A DNA stretch of 64,000 nucleotides from Promethearchaeota archaeon (GCA_029838195.1 JALGVJ010000013.1:1-64000), one strand, 5' to 3'. Shown: positions 16,575 to 25,709, counted from the stretch's first letter. The notes: generated by a model not told the origin, from the sequence alone. Numbers and translations: made by a program.

Positions 16575-18737
16575 TTATTCATGATCTATGAGGATGTGAA
16601 GTTCATTTTCATTTCTTTTTTCTAAATAACCTAAATAACAAGCTTGATTGAGATGAATAAAAAAAGTGTTTTCTAAAATATCTTCTTGCTCAGCTAATTT
16701 TTTTAATTTGGAAACTTCGATTTTACCTTCAATTGCATAGATTCGTGCTAAATTAATGAGCGTTTTTAACTTCTTGTTGTAAGAGGGTTTTCGGGCGTCC
16801 GTCTTTTTAACAGATTTTTTTTTAATTCCTTTTATTGTCATCATTCTTTTTTTTAATCGGCTCTTGGAAAGATCAGCTACATCAGAAAAAAAAGTTATTC
16901 CATATTTTCTAAATTTTTTAAATTCCAAGCTATTTGAGAATTTCTCCATTTCTTCCAAAATTTCTTCGATGGATTTATTAGATAGAATTTCTCTTTCTCG
17001 TTCTTTTCGTTCCTGGAACTCTTTAATGAAGTCCCATTCCGAGAAAGGTTTCTTTTTCTGTGTGAAATTAATTGCGGAGCGAGGAATTTTTGTTTTTAAA
17101 TCCAAGCATTCTTCATTAGAAAGAATGGTTTTCATGCTATTTTTTTTTTTACATGCAACTTTAAAGTAGGGTACATCCACGGTATTTTTAGTAATTAATA
17201 TATAACAACGACCCGGAGAATGTCTTCCAGTTCGCCCTCGCCTCTGAATGTAGCGAATTTCGGAAGGGATGGGTTCATAAAAAATGATAGCATCTACATT
17301 AGGAATGTCCAAACCTTCTTCCGCAACACAAGTAGCACATAAAATATTAATTTCGTTTTCTCTAAACTTTCTGATTATTTCACTTTGTTCTGACTGAGAA
17401 AATCCTTTATCTTCGTGTTTAGTTGCTTGTCCTATAAACTTCTCTATTTTTATTTCCTCGGGTAATAGTAATTGCAATCTTTTTCTCAAAACCGTTGCCA
17501 TTTGGCGATATTGAGTGAAAATAATAATTTTTTCATTCTTATAATGATTTAATTCTTTATTTATGATTGAAAGAGTCAAATCGATTTTAGGATGATGTAA
17601 ATTCATAAACTCGTTTTTTTCCAATAGGGAATAAATGTAGTTAAAATGTTCCGAATTCGATATGCGTATAGCGGCACTATTATTGTTTCTTGCTTTAAAC
17701 GCAATGGTCTCTAAAAATGTTTTAAAAAGACGAATATCTTGGGTTTCCAACAAATCTTTACCATGTAATATAGAAATACAACTAGAACAATAAGAGAAGA
17801 TGGAATGGATGTTTAAGTTTTTTTCTCTCACGATATCAATTATTTTAGGATTGGTGTAATAAAGGTTATTTAATAGTATCTCTGTTTCTACTGCCTTATC
17901 TAATAAATCCTCAAATTTTAAGGAAAGGGTCAGATCTTCCGCTATACGTAAAAAATCTATTTTCGAATAATATTTTTTATGAGGATTTATTAAACCTCGT
18001 TGGATGAAAAATCTCAAGAATTTTTTAAATAAAGCGTCCCAAATAACGCTTATTTTAATGAATTCCAATGGTAAAACAGTATATTTTAAATAAAGTTCAA
18101 TATCATGTAGATATCGTTCCACGTCCGGATCTTCTCTCGATTTAAATATTACTTTTTCAATACTTAAATTATCGCAAATTTGCTGGATTCTCTCTAGATC
18201 TTTACCAGGAGATGCTGTTAAGCCTAATATGAGCGGATCATTACACGTTTTCAGGTATTCCTTAGCAATTCCTGTATAAGCATAGTTTCCCCTCGTTCTA
18301 TGAGCTTCATCAATGATTAGCAAGCAAATAAAAGATAAATCATAGCGTTTTCTCATGACGTCATTTTTTATTACTTGAGGGGTAGAAATAATGATCTGGG
18401 ATTTTTCGAATAAAACAAATCTTTCCTCGGGTTTAATTTTTCCCGTTAAAGATACTATTTTCTCTTCAGGAATTGTAAGAAATCTTTTACAAGAGCGCTC
18501 GTGTTGAGCGACTAGTGGTCTCGTTGGAGCAAGAATTAATATTTTTCCTTCAGGATATTTTTTAAGCGCTTCTGCCATGAGAAGCACGCCGATGACCGTT
18601 TTACCTAAACCCGTGGGCAATACTACGAGGGAATTTTTATCCTTTATTTCCTTTAAAATATTAGCTTGATATTCTCTAAAATCAATGGTATTTTCTTTTA
18701 AAAACTCTCCATTAAAATAGACAAAATTACATTTCAT
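16575..18737 (-). CDS. Hef/FANCM-like superfamily 2 helicase lacking the nuclease domain
   Basis: Archaeal Hef acts at stalled replication forks. Helicase motifs are in order: FREYQ (21-24), PTGLGKT (41-47), PTRPLVAQ, DEAH (143-146), TASPG (174-178), IIFTQYRQ, EGLDIPNVD and QRRGRTGRHSPG. The long helical insert between the two RecA domains is as in Hef/MDA5. The protein ends at 720 residues with no ERCC4-type nuclease motif (ERKx3D). The tail is basic, with a winged-helix-like LKTLINLARIYAIEGKIEVSKL segment, and ends acidic. A separate nuclease subunit elsewhere is possible. No operon partner is obvious. Confidence 0.83.
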   Translation of the reverse strand: MKCNFVYFNGEFLKENTIDFREYQANILKEIKDKNSLVVLPTGLGKTVIGVLLMAEALKKYPEGKILILAPTRPLVAQHERSCKRFLTIPEEKIVSLTGKIKPEERFVLFEKSQIIISTPQVIKNDVMRKRYDLSFICLLIIDEAHRTRGNYAYTGIAKEYLKTCNDPLILGLTASPGKDLERIQQICDNLSIEKVIFKSREDPDVERYLHDIELYLKYTVLPLEFIKISVIWDALFKKFLRFFIQRGLINPHKKYYSKIDFLRIAEDLTLSLKFEDLLDKAVETEILLNNLYYTNPKIIDIVREKNLNIHSIFSYCSSCISILHGKDLLETQDIRLFKTFLETIAFKARNNNSAAIRISNSEHFNYIYSLLEKNEFMNLHHPKIDLTLSIINKELNHYKNEKIIIFTQYRQMATVLRKRLQLLLPEEIKIEKFIGQATKHEDKGFSQSEQSEIIRKFRENEINILCATCVAEEGLDIPNVDAIIFYEPIPSEIRYIQRRGRTGRHSPGRCYILITKNTVDVPYFKVACKKKNSMKTILSNEECLDLKTKIPRSAINFTQKKKPFSEWDFIKEFQERKEREREILSNKSIEEILEEMEKFSNSLEFKKFRKYGITFFSDVADLSKSRLKKRMMTIKGIKKKSVKKTDARKPSYNKKLKTLINLARIYAIEGKIEVSKLKKLAEQEDILENTFFIHLNQACYLGYLEKRNENELHILIDHE

Positions 18738-19034
18738 CGTTCATGGTTTAAAAACAAGTTTCGGATTATAAAAAACCAGAGAGTAGTGAATTATTAAATA
18801 TTAATTATAGATTATTAATGCGTCCCTCTTTTTTTACCTTGAGAAAAAAATTATTAATCCATCGATAAGCTCACCAAGAGAATTATCATCATTACTTAAT
18901 GATTGAACCTTAGTAAAAAAATAGCTTAGTAGTAGCAGGAAAAAGGGAAAAAATCACTTAAAATCGAATTAACCTCAAAATTATAAATTCTTTCCCCAAA
19001 AAAATAATAGCTTCTAATTTAATATTAAAACATG
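18738..19034. other. Intergenic region, about 300 bases
   Basis: AT-rich DNA between two minus-strand genes. It presumably holds the helicase promoter and the end of the transcript entering from the MBL gene. No RNA gene or open frame of interest was found. Confidence 0.35.
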
Positions 19035-20045
19035 CTAAATTTCATTCGGCATGAATTTGAACTCATTTTTTCCTAATGTTCTCTTTATCAAGCCTTCTTG
19101 TTCTAATTTTTTAAGGGTTAAACAAACATATCCCCGTGCCATGTTTCGTATTCTGCTCGTTCCATTAGGATATAATGCTTTTACGATTTCTGAGGCTGCA
19201 ACGCCGTTTTTAGAATTATTTCGCACTAACCTTAAAATCTCTTCGGTTCGTTTCCGCCGATGAGCTAATAACTCTTTAATCCTTTCCCTTGGAGCTTCAA
19301 TGGGACTTCCGTGAGAGGGTAAAATTAAATTTAAATTAGGTAAGTCTAATAGTTGTTGTAAGCTATTTATATAATCATCTAAATTAGAATCGGGAGGGCC
19401 TAACCACGTCGTTATGGATTTGAGCACGTTATCTCCGGAAAACAAGATCCCTTTATTTTCACTATAGAGAGAAATATGACCAAAACAATGCCCGGGTGAT
19501 GGAAATACTTTCCATTCCTCGTTATTTATTATTAAAATGCTTTCTTCCTCAATAATCTCATCGGCTTTGTCAATAAAATGAACTCCGAAAACCTTGCGGT
19601 ATAAATATCGCGAAATTTTTTTTATGAACCATAATTTAATTCGATTTTTAAGAGTTGGAACGTTCAAATAATCTTCAAAATAATCCATTTCATGCATTTT
19701 ATCAAACATTTGCTTGTTTTTAAGTGCTTTAGCCATAGTCTCCGTTAATACGATTTTGACTCCTAAATATTTTTTAATTAAATATAAACCGCCTACGTGA
19801 TCACCATGCGGATGAGAGGGAAGAATACGTGTTAAATTAAATTCCTTTCCTTCAATTTTATATTGTTCCTCAATTTTTTTAACGTGTTCCACGAAATATT
19901 CCACGGTTTTTTTATCTCCATATCCTCCATCAAAGATCAAGCCATCTTTTCCGGCGATCACGTACAAGTTTTCAGGAGGTCGACGAATACCCAAAAATTT
20001 CCCTCGCTCTTCAATGCAAAAAATTCCCGGGAAAATTTCATTCAT
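19035..20045 (-). CDS. Metallo-beta-lactamase-fold hydrolase with C-terminal winged helix (LACTB2-like)
   Basis: The MBL zinc motif reads SHPHGDHVGG (about residues 77-86), followed by SPGHCFGHISLY, SGDNVL and LPSHG, so all metal ligands are in place. After residue 250 come LLAHRRKRTEEIL and a winged-helix end, as in LACTB2-type RNases and related hydrolases. Known members cleave single-stranded RNA or thioesters; the substrate here is unknown. It lies just upstream of the PAP2 gene's 3' end with its own promoter space. Confidence 0.78.
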   Translation of the reverse strand: MNEIFPGIFCIEERGKFLGIRRPPENLYVIAGKDGLIFDGGYGDKKTVEYFVEHVKKIEEQYKIEGKEFNLTRILPSHPHGDHVGGLYLIKKYLGVKIVLTETMAKALKNKQMFDKMHEMDYFEDYLNVPTLKNRIKLWFIKKISRYLYRKVFGVHFIDKADEIIEEESILIINNEEWKVFPSPGHCFGHISLYSENKGILFSGDNVLKSITTWLGPPDSNLDDYINSLQQLLDLPNLNLILPSHGSPIEAPRERIKELLAHRRKRTEEILRLVRNNSKNGVAASEIVKALYPNGTSRIRNMARGYVCLTLKKLEQEGLIKRTLGKNEFKFMPNEI

Positions 20046-20119
20046 TTTTATTGGTATAATTTAATTTCCTTTTTTTAATTAATATGGAAAAGGATTAAAA
20101 GTTTAAGATTCCTTTAGTT

Positions 20120-20905
20120 TCAACCATTATCTTTTTCTAACTTTGTATAGGTAAGTTTCCCTATCACCCATGCTAAACTCACGCCTGTAATTTCATCTAT
20201 AATATAATGCTGTTTCACGAAAAGCGTCGATAATACAACTCCAATCGCAATAATGATATTAATTATAGCCCATATTTTAAACTTCTTTGAATTATCTATT
20301 TTATAATTTTGATACCAAGCGAAAGCTAAAATTACAGAAACGGCAGCGTGAAGACTGGGAAAACAATTAAAAGAAGTATCGGTTCTATAATATCCATACA
20401 TTATTTTGGCCCAAAAATTTTCTTTATAAACATCCTCAATGGCAAACAGCTCAATTCTCCACCAATACGTTGATACCGGAAAAAAGATATAAACTATTAA
20501 TGAAATTGCACCAATGAAAATTAAAGACCATGCTAACGGGTATCCTTTCTTTGGAGCTATAAAAACAAAATAAATAAAAGAATAACCAATCATGGTAAAA
20601 AATAAAAAGACGTAAAAAATCGCCATTTCAGGAACAAAAGGGATGAGATTATCTAAGGGTCCAAAAACATGATCTAACCGATATCCCTCTCCTTCTGAAT
20701 AGAGGGCCCCCGTCCAAACATATCCGACCCTCATGATCAAACCAATAAAAATTAAAAGAGATAAAATTAGATTCAACGTCATGTACGCTAACTTTTCGGA
20801 AATTGGAGATGTTTTTCCCTTAAAAAAAACTTTCTCTAAGAAGGTTTGGAATTTTTTAACCAAAGAAATAAATAGCACCATTTTTTTGATTTTTCTACGG
20901 ATCAA
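20120..20905 (-). CDS. PAP2-family membrane phosphatase/phosphotransferase
   Basis: This has about six transmembrane segments and 261 residues. Two of the three PAP2 active-site motifs are clear: the SFNCFPSLHAA helix start (PSxH) and a histidine motif in VKQHYIIDEITG (SRxxxxxHxxxD-like). The KxxxxxxRP motif is not evident, as in the inositolphosphotransferase branch. It probably removes or transfers phosphate on a lipid head group at the membrane. There is no operon partner; the upstream neighbour is a gene fragment. Confidence 0.75.
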   Translation of the reverse strand: MIRRKIKKMVLFISLVKKFQTFLEKVFFKGKTSPISEKLAYMTLNLILSLLIFIGLIMRVGYVWTGALYSEGEGYRLDHVFGPLDNLIPFVPEMAIFYVFLFFTMIGYSFIYFVFIAPKKGYPLAWSLIFIGAISLIVYIFFPVSTYWWRIELFAIEDVYKENFWAKIMYGYYRTDTSFNCFPSLHAAVSVILAFAWYQNYKIDNSKKFKIWAIINIIIAIGVVLSTLFVKQHYIIDEITGVSLAWVIGKLTYTKLEKDNG

Positions 20906-21030
20906 AAATATTATAAAACATGTATCAAGACAGAAAAAGTTTCCTTTACATTATCAAAACTTTTTTTATATTTTCTTATGATTTCTTAACGTTATTCGCT
21001 TCATTTTCTTAAGACTAAAAAGAATGGAGA

Positions 21031-21279
21031 TTAATCTTGTTTAAATTCTTTCTGAATTTTGGTCCAAAGTTCTCTTTCGGTCATGGGGTGTAATTTTTCT
21101 TGTTTAAATCGTTCTTTACACGCTTTATAAAGGGCACGATTATAAGGCACTTTAAGGGAATGAGTGTCTGCTAATTCTAATAAGTATCCATTTAAATATT
21201 CTAATTCATCTTTTTCTCTTTTGATCGTGATGACATCTTGAGCCATGCTATTTAAATTCATGTTATTGAGGAAGTTCAT
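21031..21279 (-). pseudogene. C-terminal fragment of ketopantoate reductase-like protein
   Basis: The 82-residue frame matches only the C-terminal domain of 2-dehydropantoate 2-reductase family proteins (about 300 aa): NSMAQDVITIKREKDELEYLNGYLLELA and VPYNRALY in order. The NADP-binding Rossmann domain is absent. Upstream, remnants such as ANELKEG are interrupted by stops and by a 19-base tandem duplication. It is therefore a decayed gene end rather than a small functional protein, though expression of the fragment cannot be excluded. Confidence 0.6.
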
Positions 21280-21300
21280 GAAAATTTTATTAGTAATAAC

Positions 21301-21338
21301 CTTCTTTTAATTCATTTGCCTTCTTTTAATTCATTTGC
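21301..21338. repeat. Perfect 19-base tandem duplication
   Basis: The unit CTTCTTTTAATTCATTTGC occurs twice head to tail (21301-21319 and 21320-21338), within the decayed 5' part of the ketopantoate reductase fragment. It looks like replication slippage in a region no longer under coding constraint. Confidence 0.85.
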
Positions 21339-21586
21339 ATTAAATGAATATTCAATTTTTCCTTGATGAGAATTAATTATGTATTTATTAATATCCAATT
21401 CCAAATTATAAAAATAGCTAACATATCTGATAAAATTGAGGGTTCTTCTTCTTTTATCTGATCAATCAATCTTTGCATAAAAATTATCCAAAATTCTAAA
21501 ACGAAAAACTCCTTCAAAAACTATATAAATGAATGTTTTCTATTTTTCTAAATGCTAAATTAATTTAATAGAGGAATAATAATAAA

Positions 21587-22390
21587 ATGAATGTCAAAGA
21601 TGAATATTTAGAATTTAAGAATCAAAATAATCTAAAAATTCATAAATTTAAAGATAGAGTTATTTTGCAAAACTTTATACGAGATAGACTCGATGATATT
21701 TGGAAGAATCCACCAAATTTTAGATATGGTGGTTTGATGTCAAATTATATGACTAAGTTCGCATTAGGATTTGCTTACTATGATTGTAGACCTACTTCAT
21801 TTTGTAAAAAATATTGTTATGGCCTTCACATTAACGGACTACATGATTTTTATATGTTCAGATTAGGAGTAATTACATCAGAAGCGCTGAAAACGAATGA
21901 TAGAAGATTTTTAAATGGCTTAACTAAAAAGATCAAAAATTTAAAATATCTTAAAATAGGCCATTGGGGCGATGCTGTTCTTGAACAAATACCAATTATT
22001 ATTAATCTGGTAAGAGAATGTAAAAATACTAAATTTTGGTGGTATACAAAAAAGCAAGAAATCGCATTTGAAGCGAATAATTATAATCTTAAAAATTTAA
22101 GAGTGTATCTCAGCCTTGATCCCAATACTGATTACCCCTCTAAAGAGGATTATCCTTATGGGATAACATATTTCTTCGGAGAAAACGAATTACATCCAAA
22201 TCATTCGGACATTATAAATGATAAGAGATTGGTGGCAATCTTTCCACAGAAAAAAGGTCGAAAAGTAATAGATCCCGCTAACTATGGATTGGCGCATCAT
22301 CCTAAGATTTGTTTAGAGAAAGAATTATTATCTCAAGGATTCAAGGGAAATGAAATGTGCTTATCTTGCGAAGGGCGCTGTAGATATTGA
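21587..22390 (+). CDS. GP88-like protein with cysteine motifs
   Basis: This 267-residue soluble protein recalls the phage gene-product-88 family. It has a central SFCKKYCYGLH motif (about 66-76), an IGHWGDAV segment, WWYTKK, YLSLDPNTDY and a C-terminal CLSCEGRC. The cysteine pairs suggest a bound metal or Fe-S cluster. Its function is unknown to me. The start ATG 21587 follows GAGG (about 21571) at a long spacing. It sits in an accessory patch beside a DNA methyltransferase stub and a gene fragment, so arrival by virus or plasmid is plausible. Confidence 0.45.
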   Translation: MNVKDEYLEFKNQNNLKIHKFKDRVILQNFIRDRLDDIWKNPPNFRYGGLMSNYMTKFALGFAYYDCRPTSFCKKYCYGLHINGLHDFYMFRLGVITSEALKTNDRRFLNGLTKKIKNLKYLKIGHWGDAVLEQIPIIINLVRECKNTKFWWYTKKQEIAFEANNYNLKNLRVYLSLDPNTDYPSKEDYPYGITYFFGENELHPNHSDIINDKRLVAIFPQKKGRKVIDPANYGLAHHPKICLEKELLSQGFKGNEMCLSCEGRCRY

Positions 22391-22555
22391 GAAATTCCAA
22401 TAAAAATATGAATAAATGGGCGAATTACCAATATTAATTCTTATATACTTTAATAAATGAATTTTAACTTGTTCAGCTATAGCTTTTGCCATTAATGGGG
22501 GTACACCATTTCCTATTTGTTTTAAAATTGAGCTTTTCGTTCCTTTAAAATTCGT
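22361..22555 (-). pseudogene. C-terminal stub of a DNA cytosine-5 methyltransferase
   Basis: Read on the minus strand, the frame from 22555 gives GTKSSILKQIGNGVPPLMAK in a row, then AIAEQVK. QIGNxVPPLxAxAIA is the conserved motif X end of C5 methyltransferases. Nothing of motifs I-IX is found upstream, and the frame is preceded by a stop. The recognisable part ends near 22450; the frame then runs antisense into the GP88-like gene. It is a remnant of a lost restriction-modification or phage methyltransferase. Confidence 0.7.
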
Positions 22556-22752
22556 TCATATACGTAAAACACGGAATTCATTTAATTATAAGGTAAATCT
22601 GAAGACGATCGAATTTTAAATCACTGAACAATCCGTCTTTTTAATATTCAAAAATATGAACATGAAAAGAAAAATTTTTTCAAATAAAAAAAAAAAATTA
22701 TAAAAATTATTATTGCATTCGGGTAAAGAAATAATTTGATGAATTATCTCCC

Positions 22753-22965
22753 TTATTTGAAGTATTTAATAGCTAAGATAATGTCATCTCTCGTTACTTT
22801 CTTTCTTTTAGAGTGCTTAGTTAAACTGAGAGCATTTTTTGTAATTTTTTCTGCCGATCGAGTTAACCAATCAATTAGCTCATCCACTGCATCACGAGCT
22901 ACTATTATAGCTCCATTGTGCTTCATTAACCTTCTAATGGGAGACCAGCTAATATATTCAGACAT
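22753..22965 (-). CDS. Archaeal histone
   Basis: This is a 70-residue histone-fold protein that binds and wraps DNA as dimers and larger assemblies. Elements align with HMf-type histones: SPIRRLMKHNG (helix 1), ARDAVDELIDWLTRSAEKI (long helix 2), KHSKRKKVTRDDIILAIK (loop 2 and helix 3). The KRKKVTRDD part is the usual DNA-binding loop. The start is well defined, with GTGGAGGA about eight bases upstream. There is no long tail. It is monocistronic, with long non-coding DNA on its promoter side. Confidence 0.9.
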   Translation of the reverse strand: MSEYISWSPIRRLMKHNGAIIVARDAVDELIDWLTRSAEKITKNALSLTKHSKRKKVTRDDIILAIKYFK

Positions 22966-23713
22966 TTTAATTCCTCCACTAATTTTTTATTTTAATGAAT
23001 ATTGTAATTTAGAATTTTTTATTAAAGATATTCTTATAATATGAATTGTATTCCATGTATTTAAAGATTTTGGTTGATATAAGAAAAGTAGAAAAAAAAA
23101 ATTAAAAAAAATTAACGACAAAAATCCATTTAATAAAAGGATCAATATCGTGTAAGTTCAGTCTTTTTTTTCAAAATTGTTATCCTACTGAATATTGACC
23201 CCAAGTTTGCCATAAGCATGAACCTAAAAAACCAATTTTTATAATAAGCAAGTAATTTTGGAAAAAAATGAAATTTTGTAAAATTTTGAAAAGGAAAAAT
23301 ATTCATGCTTTCAGCGATTCTTCATATGATAAAAAATTATTTTTAGCAAATTCTTGAGTGCATGATGGTTATCGGGCGAGAGATTGTCCCAATTACGAAT
23401 TTTTCTCAAATTTAAATCTAAATTTCCATTAATTTATTTAATATATTTAAAATTAGTACTTCATCATTGAGGATTTAAGTGGTTACTTGTAGTACGTTCT
23501 TTAACCACGAAAAAAAATGTAAATTAAAAGAAAAATATTCAAGAATATCGTGTTAGATTCAGTATATTCAGTTAGAAATGAAAATAAAACATGAAAATAC
23601 TCAAGATCTATCATTCAAAAAAGATATTTAAGGAAATAGATAATAAATAAATGGAATAACAAATTTATCTTGTTGAAGTTTATATTTATAGATCCCATTT
23701 AACCTCGTTTTAA
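22966..23713. other. Long AT-rich intergenic region
   Basis: About 750 bases hold the histone promoter (read leftward) and the promoter of the DUF4443-like gene (read rightward). Two similar words, AATATCGTGTAAGTTCAGT near 23145-23161 and AATATCGTGTTAGATTCAGT near 23544-23563, may be related sites. A short minus-strand coding-like fragment lies at about 23311-23430. No RNA gene was recognised. Confidence 0.4.
23311..23430 (-). pseudogene. Possible short gene remnant
   Basis: On the minus strand a frame reads INGNLDLNLRKIRNWDNLSP then DNHHALKNLLKIIFYHMKNR and stops at 23311. Composition and helical pattern look like a protein C-terminus, but no start is seen and I do not recognise a family. 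It may be a decayed gene end or chance. Confidence 0.22.
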
Positions 23714-24400
23714 TTGGAAGAGATGTTGCATGAATTAAATAGCCTGTTTGAAAGTGATACCATAAAACCTTCATACTTGCATGCTCATATTATCTTAGCC
23801 CTTTATATCTTCAATGATCACAAAGAAGGTTTAGGTAGATATAAACTAAAAAATGAATTAATTCTCGGAGCAGGTACGGTGAGAACCTTAATCACGAGGT
23901 TAAATGAGAAGACTAATTTCATTCAAGTTAAAAGTGATAAAAACAAGCGCAAGGGACACGTTTTAACAGGAGAAGGAAAGAAGTTCATAAAAAGGTTAAA
24001 AGAAAAAATTCCTATATTAGAGAAAGGGGATACAGAAATATTACAAAAAATTCTCATAGATTCAGAAGAAAATGAAAGTTTTTTTTGTTTAGTTAAAAAC
24101 GTGGCTAAAAAAATTGTGACGGGAATAGAACAAAGAGATGCAGCAATAAAGATTGGAGGATTAGGAGCTACGTGTTTAATATATAATGGAAACACTCTCG
24201 TTTTTCCCCCTGAATCAGCAGAATCTTCTAATAATCAACAACTTCATGTGGATGAGGAAATCGTACAATATTTTCAATCAAAATTGCATTCTCATGGAAT
24301 TTCGTTAGAAAAAAATGATGTCATAGTAGTAGGAGTCGCATCTGGAGATTTTAAAAAAGCACGATTGGCAACCTTAAATGCAGCGCTTACATTGATATAA
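23714..24400 (+). CDS. HTH regulator-like protein with DUF4443-type domain
   Basis: A winged helix is visible in residues about 20-95 (GLGRYKLKNELILGAGTVRT, then LITRLNE and GHVLTGEGKKFI). A C-terminal domain follows with AAIKIGGLGATCLIYNGN and VIVVGVASGDFKKARLATLNAA, as in archaeal DUF4443 proteins. It is probably a transcription factor with a ligand-sensing domain; the ligand is unknown. The longest frame begins at TTG 23714; ATG 23723 is as likely. It is followed after 13 bases by the JAMM protease gene, so the two are probably one transcript. Confidence 0.6.
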   Translation: MEEMLHELNSLFESDTIKPSYLHAHIILALYIFNDHKEGLGRYKLKNELILGAGTVRTLITRLNEKTNFIQVKSDKNKRKGHVLTGEGKKFIKRLKEKIPILEKGDTEILQKILIDSEENESFFCLVKNVAKKIVTGIEQRDAAIKIGGLGATCLIYNGNTLVFPPESAESSNNQQLHVDEEIVQYFQSKLHSHGISLEKNDVIVVGVASGDFKKARLATLNAALTLI

Positions 24401-24413
24401 AATAATTAAAAAG

Positions 24414-24908
24414 ATGCATGATGGTATCATGAAACAAGAAAAAGACATAAAATTAATTATTTCTCAAAAACTAAAAGATAAATTAAAGGAATGTGTTAAT
24501 AAAGCTCGCCCTAATGAAGCGTGCGGGTTTATTTTCGGTACCATAGAGGAAATTAAAAAAAATGGAGAATTTGAATATCATTATTTAGCTCAAAAATTTT
24601 ATTGCATGGAATCGAGCGAAAAATCTACCGTCTCTTTTTTAATTTCAGATTTCGAACGATTTAATGAAGTCTTCATGGAAGCATCACAGCAATTTAAGCT
24701 TCAATTAATAAGCATCTTTCATTCTCATCCCGGTGGGGCATATCCTAGTGGTGTGGACCATGATAACATGAAATTTTTAGATCGCTGTGGAATTAACGCA
24801 TTTAAATCTCAAATTTGGACTATCATGGATGCTTCAAATTTTGAATTGAAGGGATTTATCTATTTAAATAATGAATTGCTTCAAATTGACATTTTAATGG
24901 TTTCTTGA
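24414..24908 (+). CDS. JAMM/MPN+ metalloprotease (Rpn11-like)
   Basis: The zinc isopeptidase motif is complete: an upstream Glu in NEACGFIFG (about residue 35), then HSHPGGAYPSGVDHD (about 102-116). Six residues separate the second His from the Ser, against seven in Rpn11. Family members remove ubiquitin-like modifiers or cleave small sulfur-carrier proteins. The gene faces the proteasome beta gene, which makes a role in modifier removal attractive, but no ubiquitin, E1 or E2 gene lies in this window. ATG 24429 is an alternative start. It is probably co-transcribed with the DUF4443 gene. Confidence 0.8.
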   Translation: MHDGIMKQEKDIKLIISQKLKDKLKECVNKARPNEACGFIFGTIEEIKKNGEFEYHYLAQKFYCMESSEKSTVSFLISDFERFNEVFMEASQQFKLQLISIFHSHPGGAYPSGVDHDNMKFLDRCGINAFKSQIWTIMDASNFELKGFIYLNNELLQIDILMVS

Positions 24909-25061
24909 GCATTAATGAGACCCCAACGAGAAAAATATAACTAAGTATTAACCAAGATTAAAAATCTGAATTTTATATATAAGATTCTTTTATTCTCTCA
25001 CAAATTTTACGTGCTAAAAAAGAAGCAATACTTTAAAAAGGAAATAGGAGGTGTTTAGCAT

Positions 25062-25709
25062 TTAAAGAACTTTTTTATAGCCCTCTTTATCGACCGAGCA
25101 TGCTTGTATTTTAAAACCGGAAGCAGCATCTCTTTCTCTTGCTGCGGTTATTGCCGTTTTCACGAGTTCAATTCCTTCCTCCTTACTCATGTCAGAATGC
25201 CAATCCGCTTCTAATACGCCTAAAACAAAAGGCGAGCCAGAACCAAACGATATAAATTTATCCTCTTCATAAAAAGTCCCTAATAAATCAACCCCATATA
25301 GCTTGCCTTGATTCTCAGATAAAGAGTAGCCTCCAACAATCATCATGGCAAGATAATATGATCGTCCACTAAACAGAATATTTCTTAAAATAGTTGCGAT
25401 GTATTTAGGTTCTGGAATCTTTTCTTTCTCTACTTCCCTTAATTTAGATATGGCTCTCAATTGATTGATAATGTATTGACAATCCGCAACCCCTCCCGAA
25501 ATGGTTGCTGCCGTATATTTGTTTATCTCAAAAAGCTTCTGAGCCGTTTTTGTCGCCACGGTATAGCCTGCTGTAGCTTGAGATTCCGTTCCCATTACCA
25601 CGCCTTCTTTAACTTTAATCCCTACTGTTGTCGTGCTTGATTGAATGATGTGCTTCAAGGAATCCTTATCCATGTTCAACATCCTTTCTATATTTTCCAT
25701 CCCTATCAT
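25062..25709 (-). CDS. psmB: Proteasome subunit beta
   Basis: This is the catalytic subunit of the 20S proteasome. The propeptide of about 25 residues ends QSS, before the mature Thr of TTTVGIKV (residue 26). In mature numbering Thr1 and Lys33 are present. Position 17 is Glu (GTESQAT), as in Thermoplasma, and position 19 is Gln rather than Arg. SISGGVADCQ-like, GSGSPFVLGVLE and AARERDAASG follow as in the family. Other ATG starts (25700, 25673) would shorten the propeptide. It converges with the JAMM gene. No alpha subunit is in the window. Confidence 0.92.
   Translation of the reverse strand: MIGMENIERMLNMDKDSLKHIIQSSTTTVGIKVKEGVVMGTESQATAGYTVATKTAQKLFEINKYTAATISGGVADCQYIINQLRAISKLREVEKEKIPEPKYIATILRNILFSGRSYYLAMMIVGGYSLSENQGKLYGVDLLGTFYEEDKFISFGSGSPFVLGVLEADWHSDMSKEEGIELVKTAITAARERDAASGFKIQACSVDKEGYKKVL

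Noticed and set aside
22736-23044. 102-codon plus-strand frame
   Set aside because: It is the antisense shadow of the histone gene.
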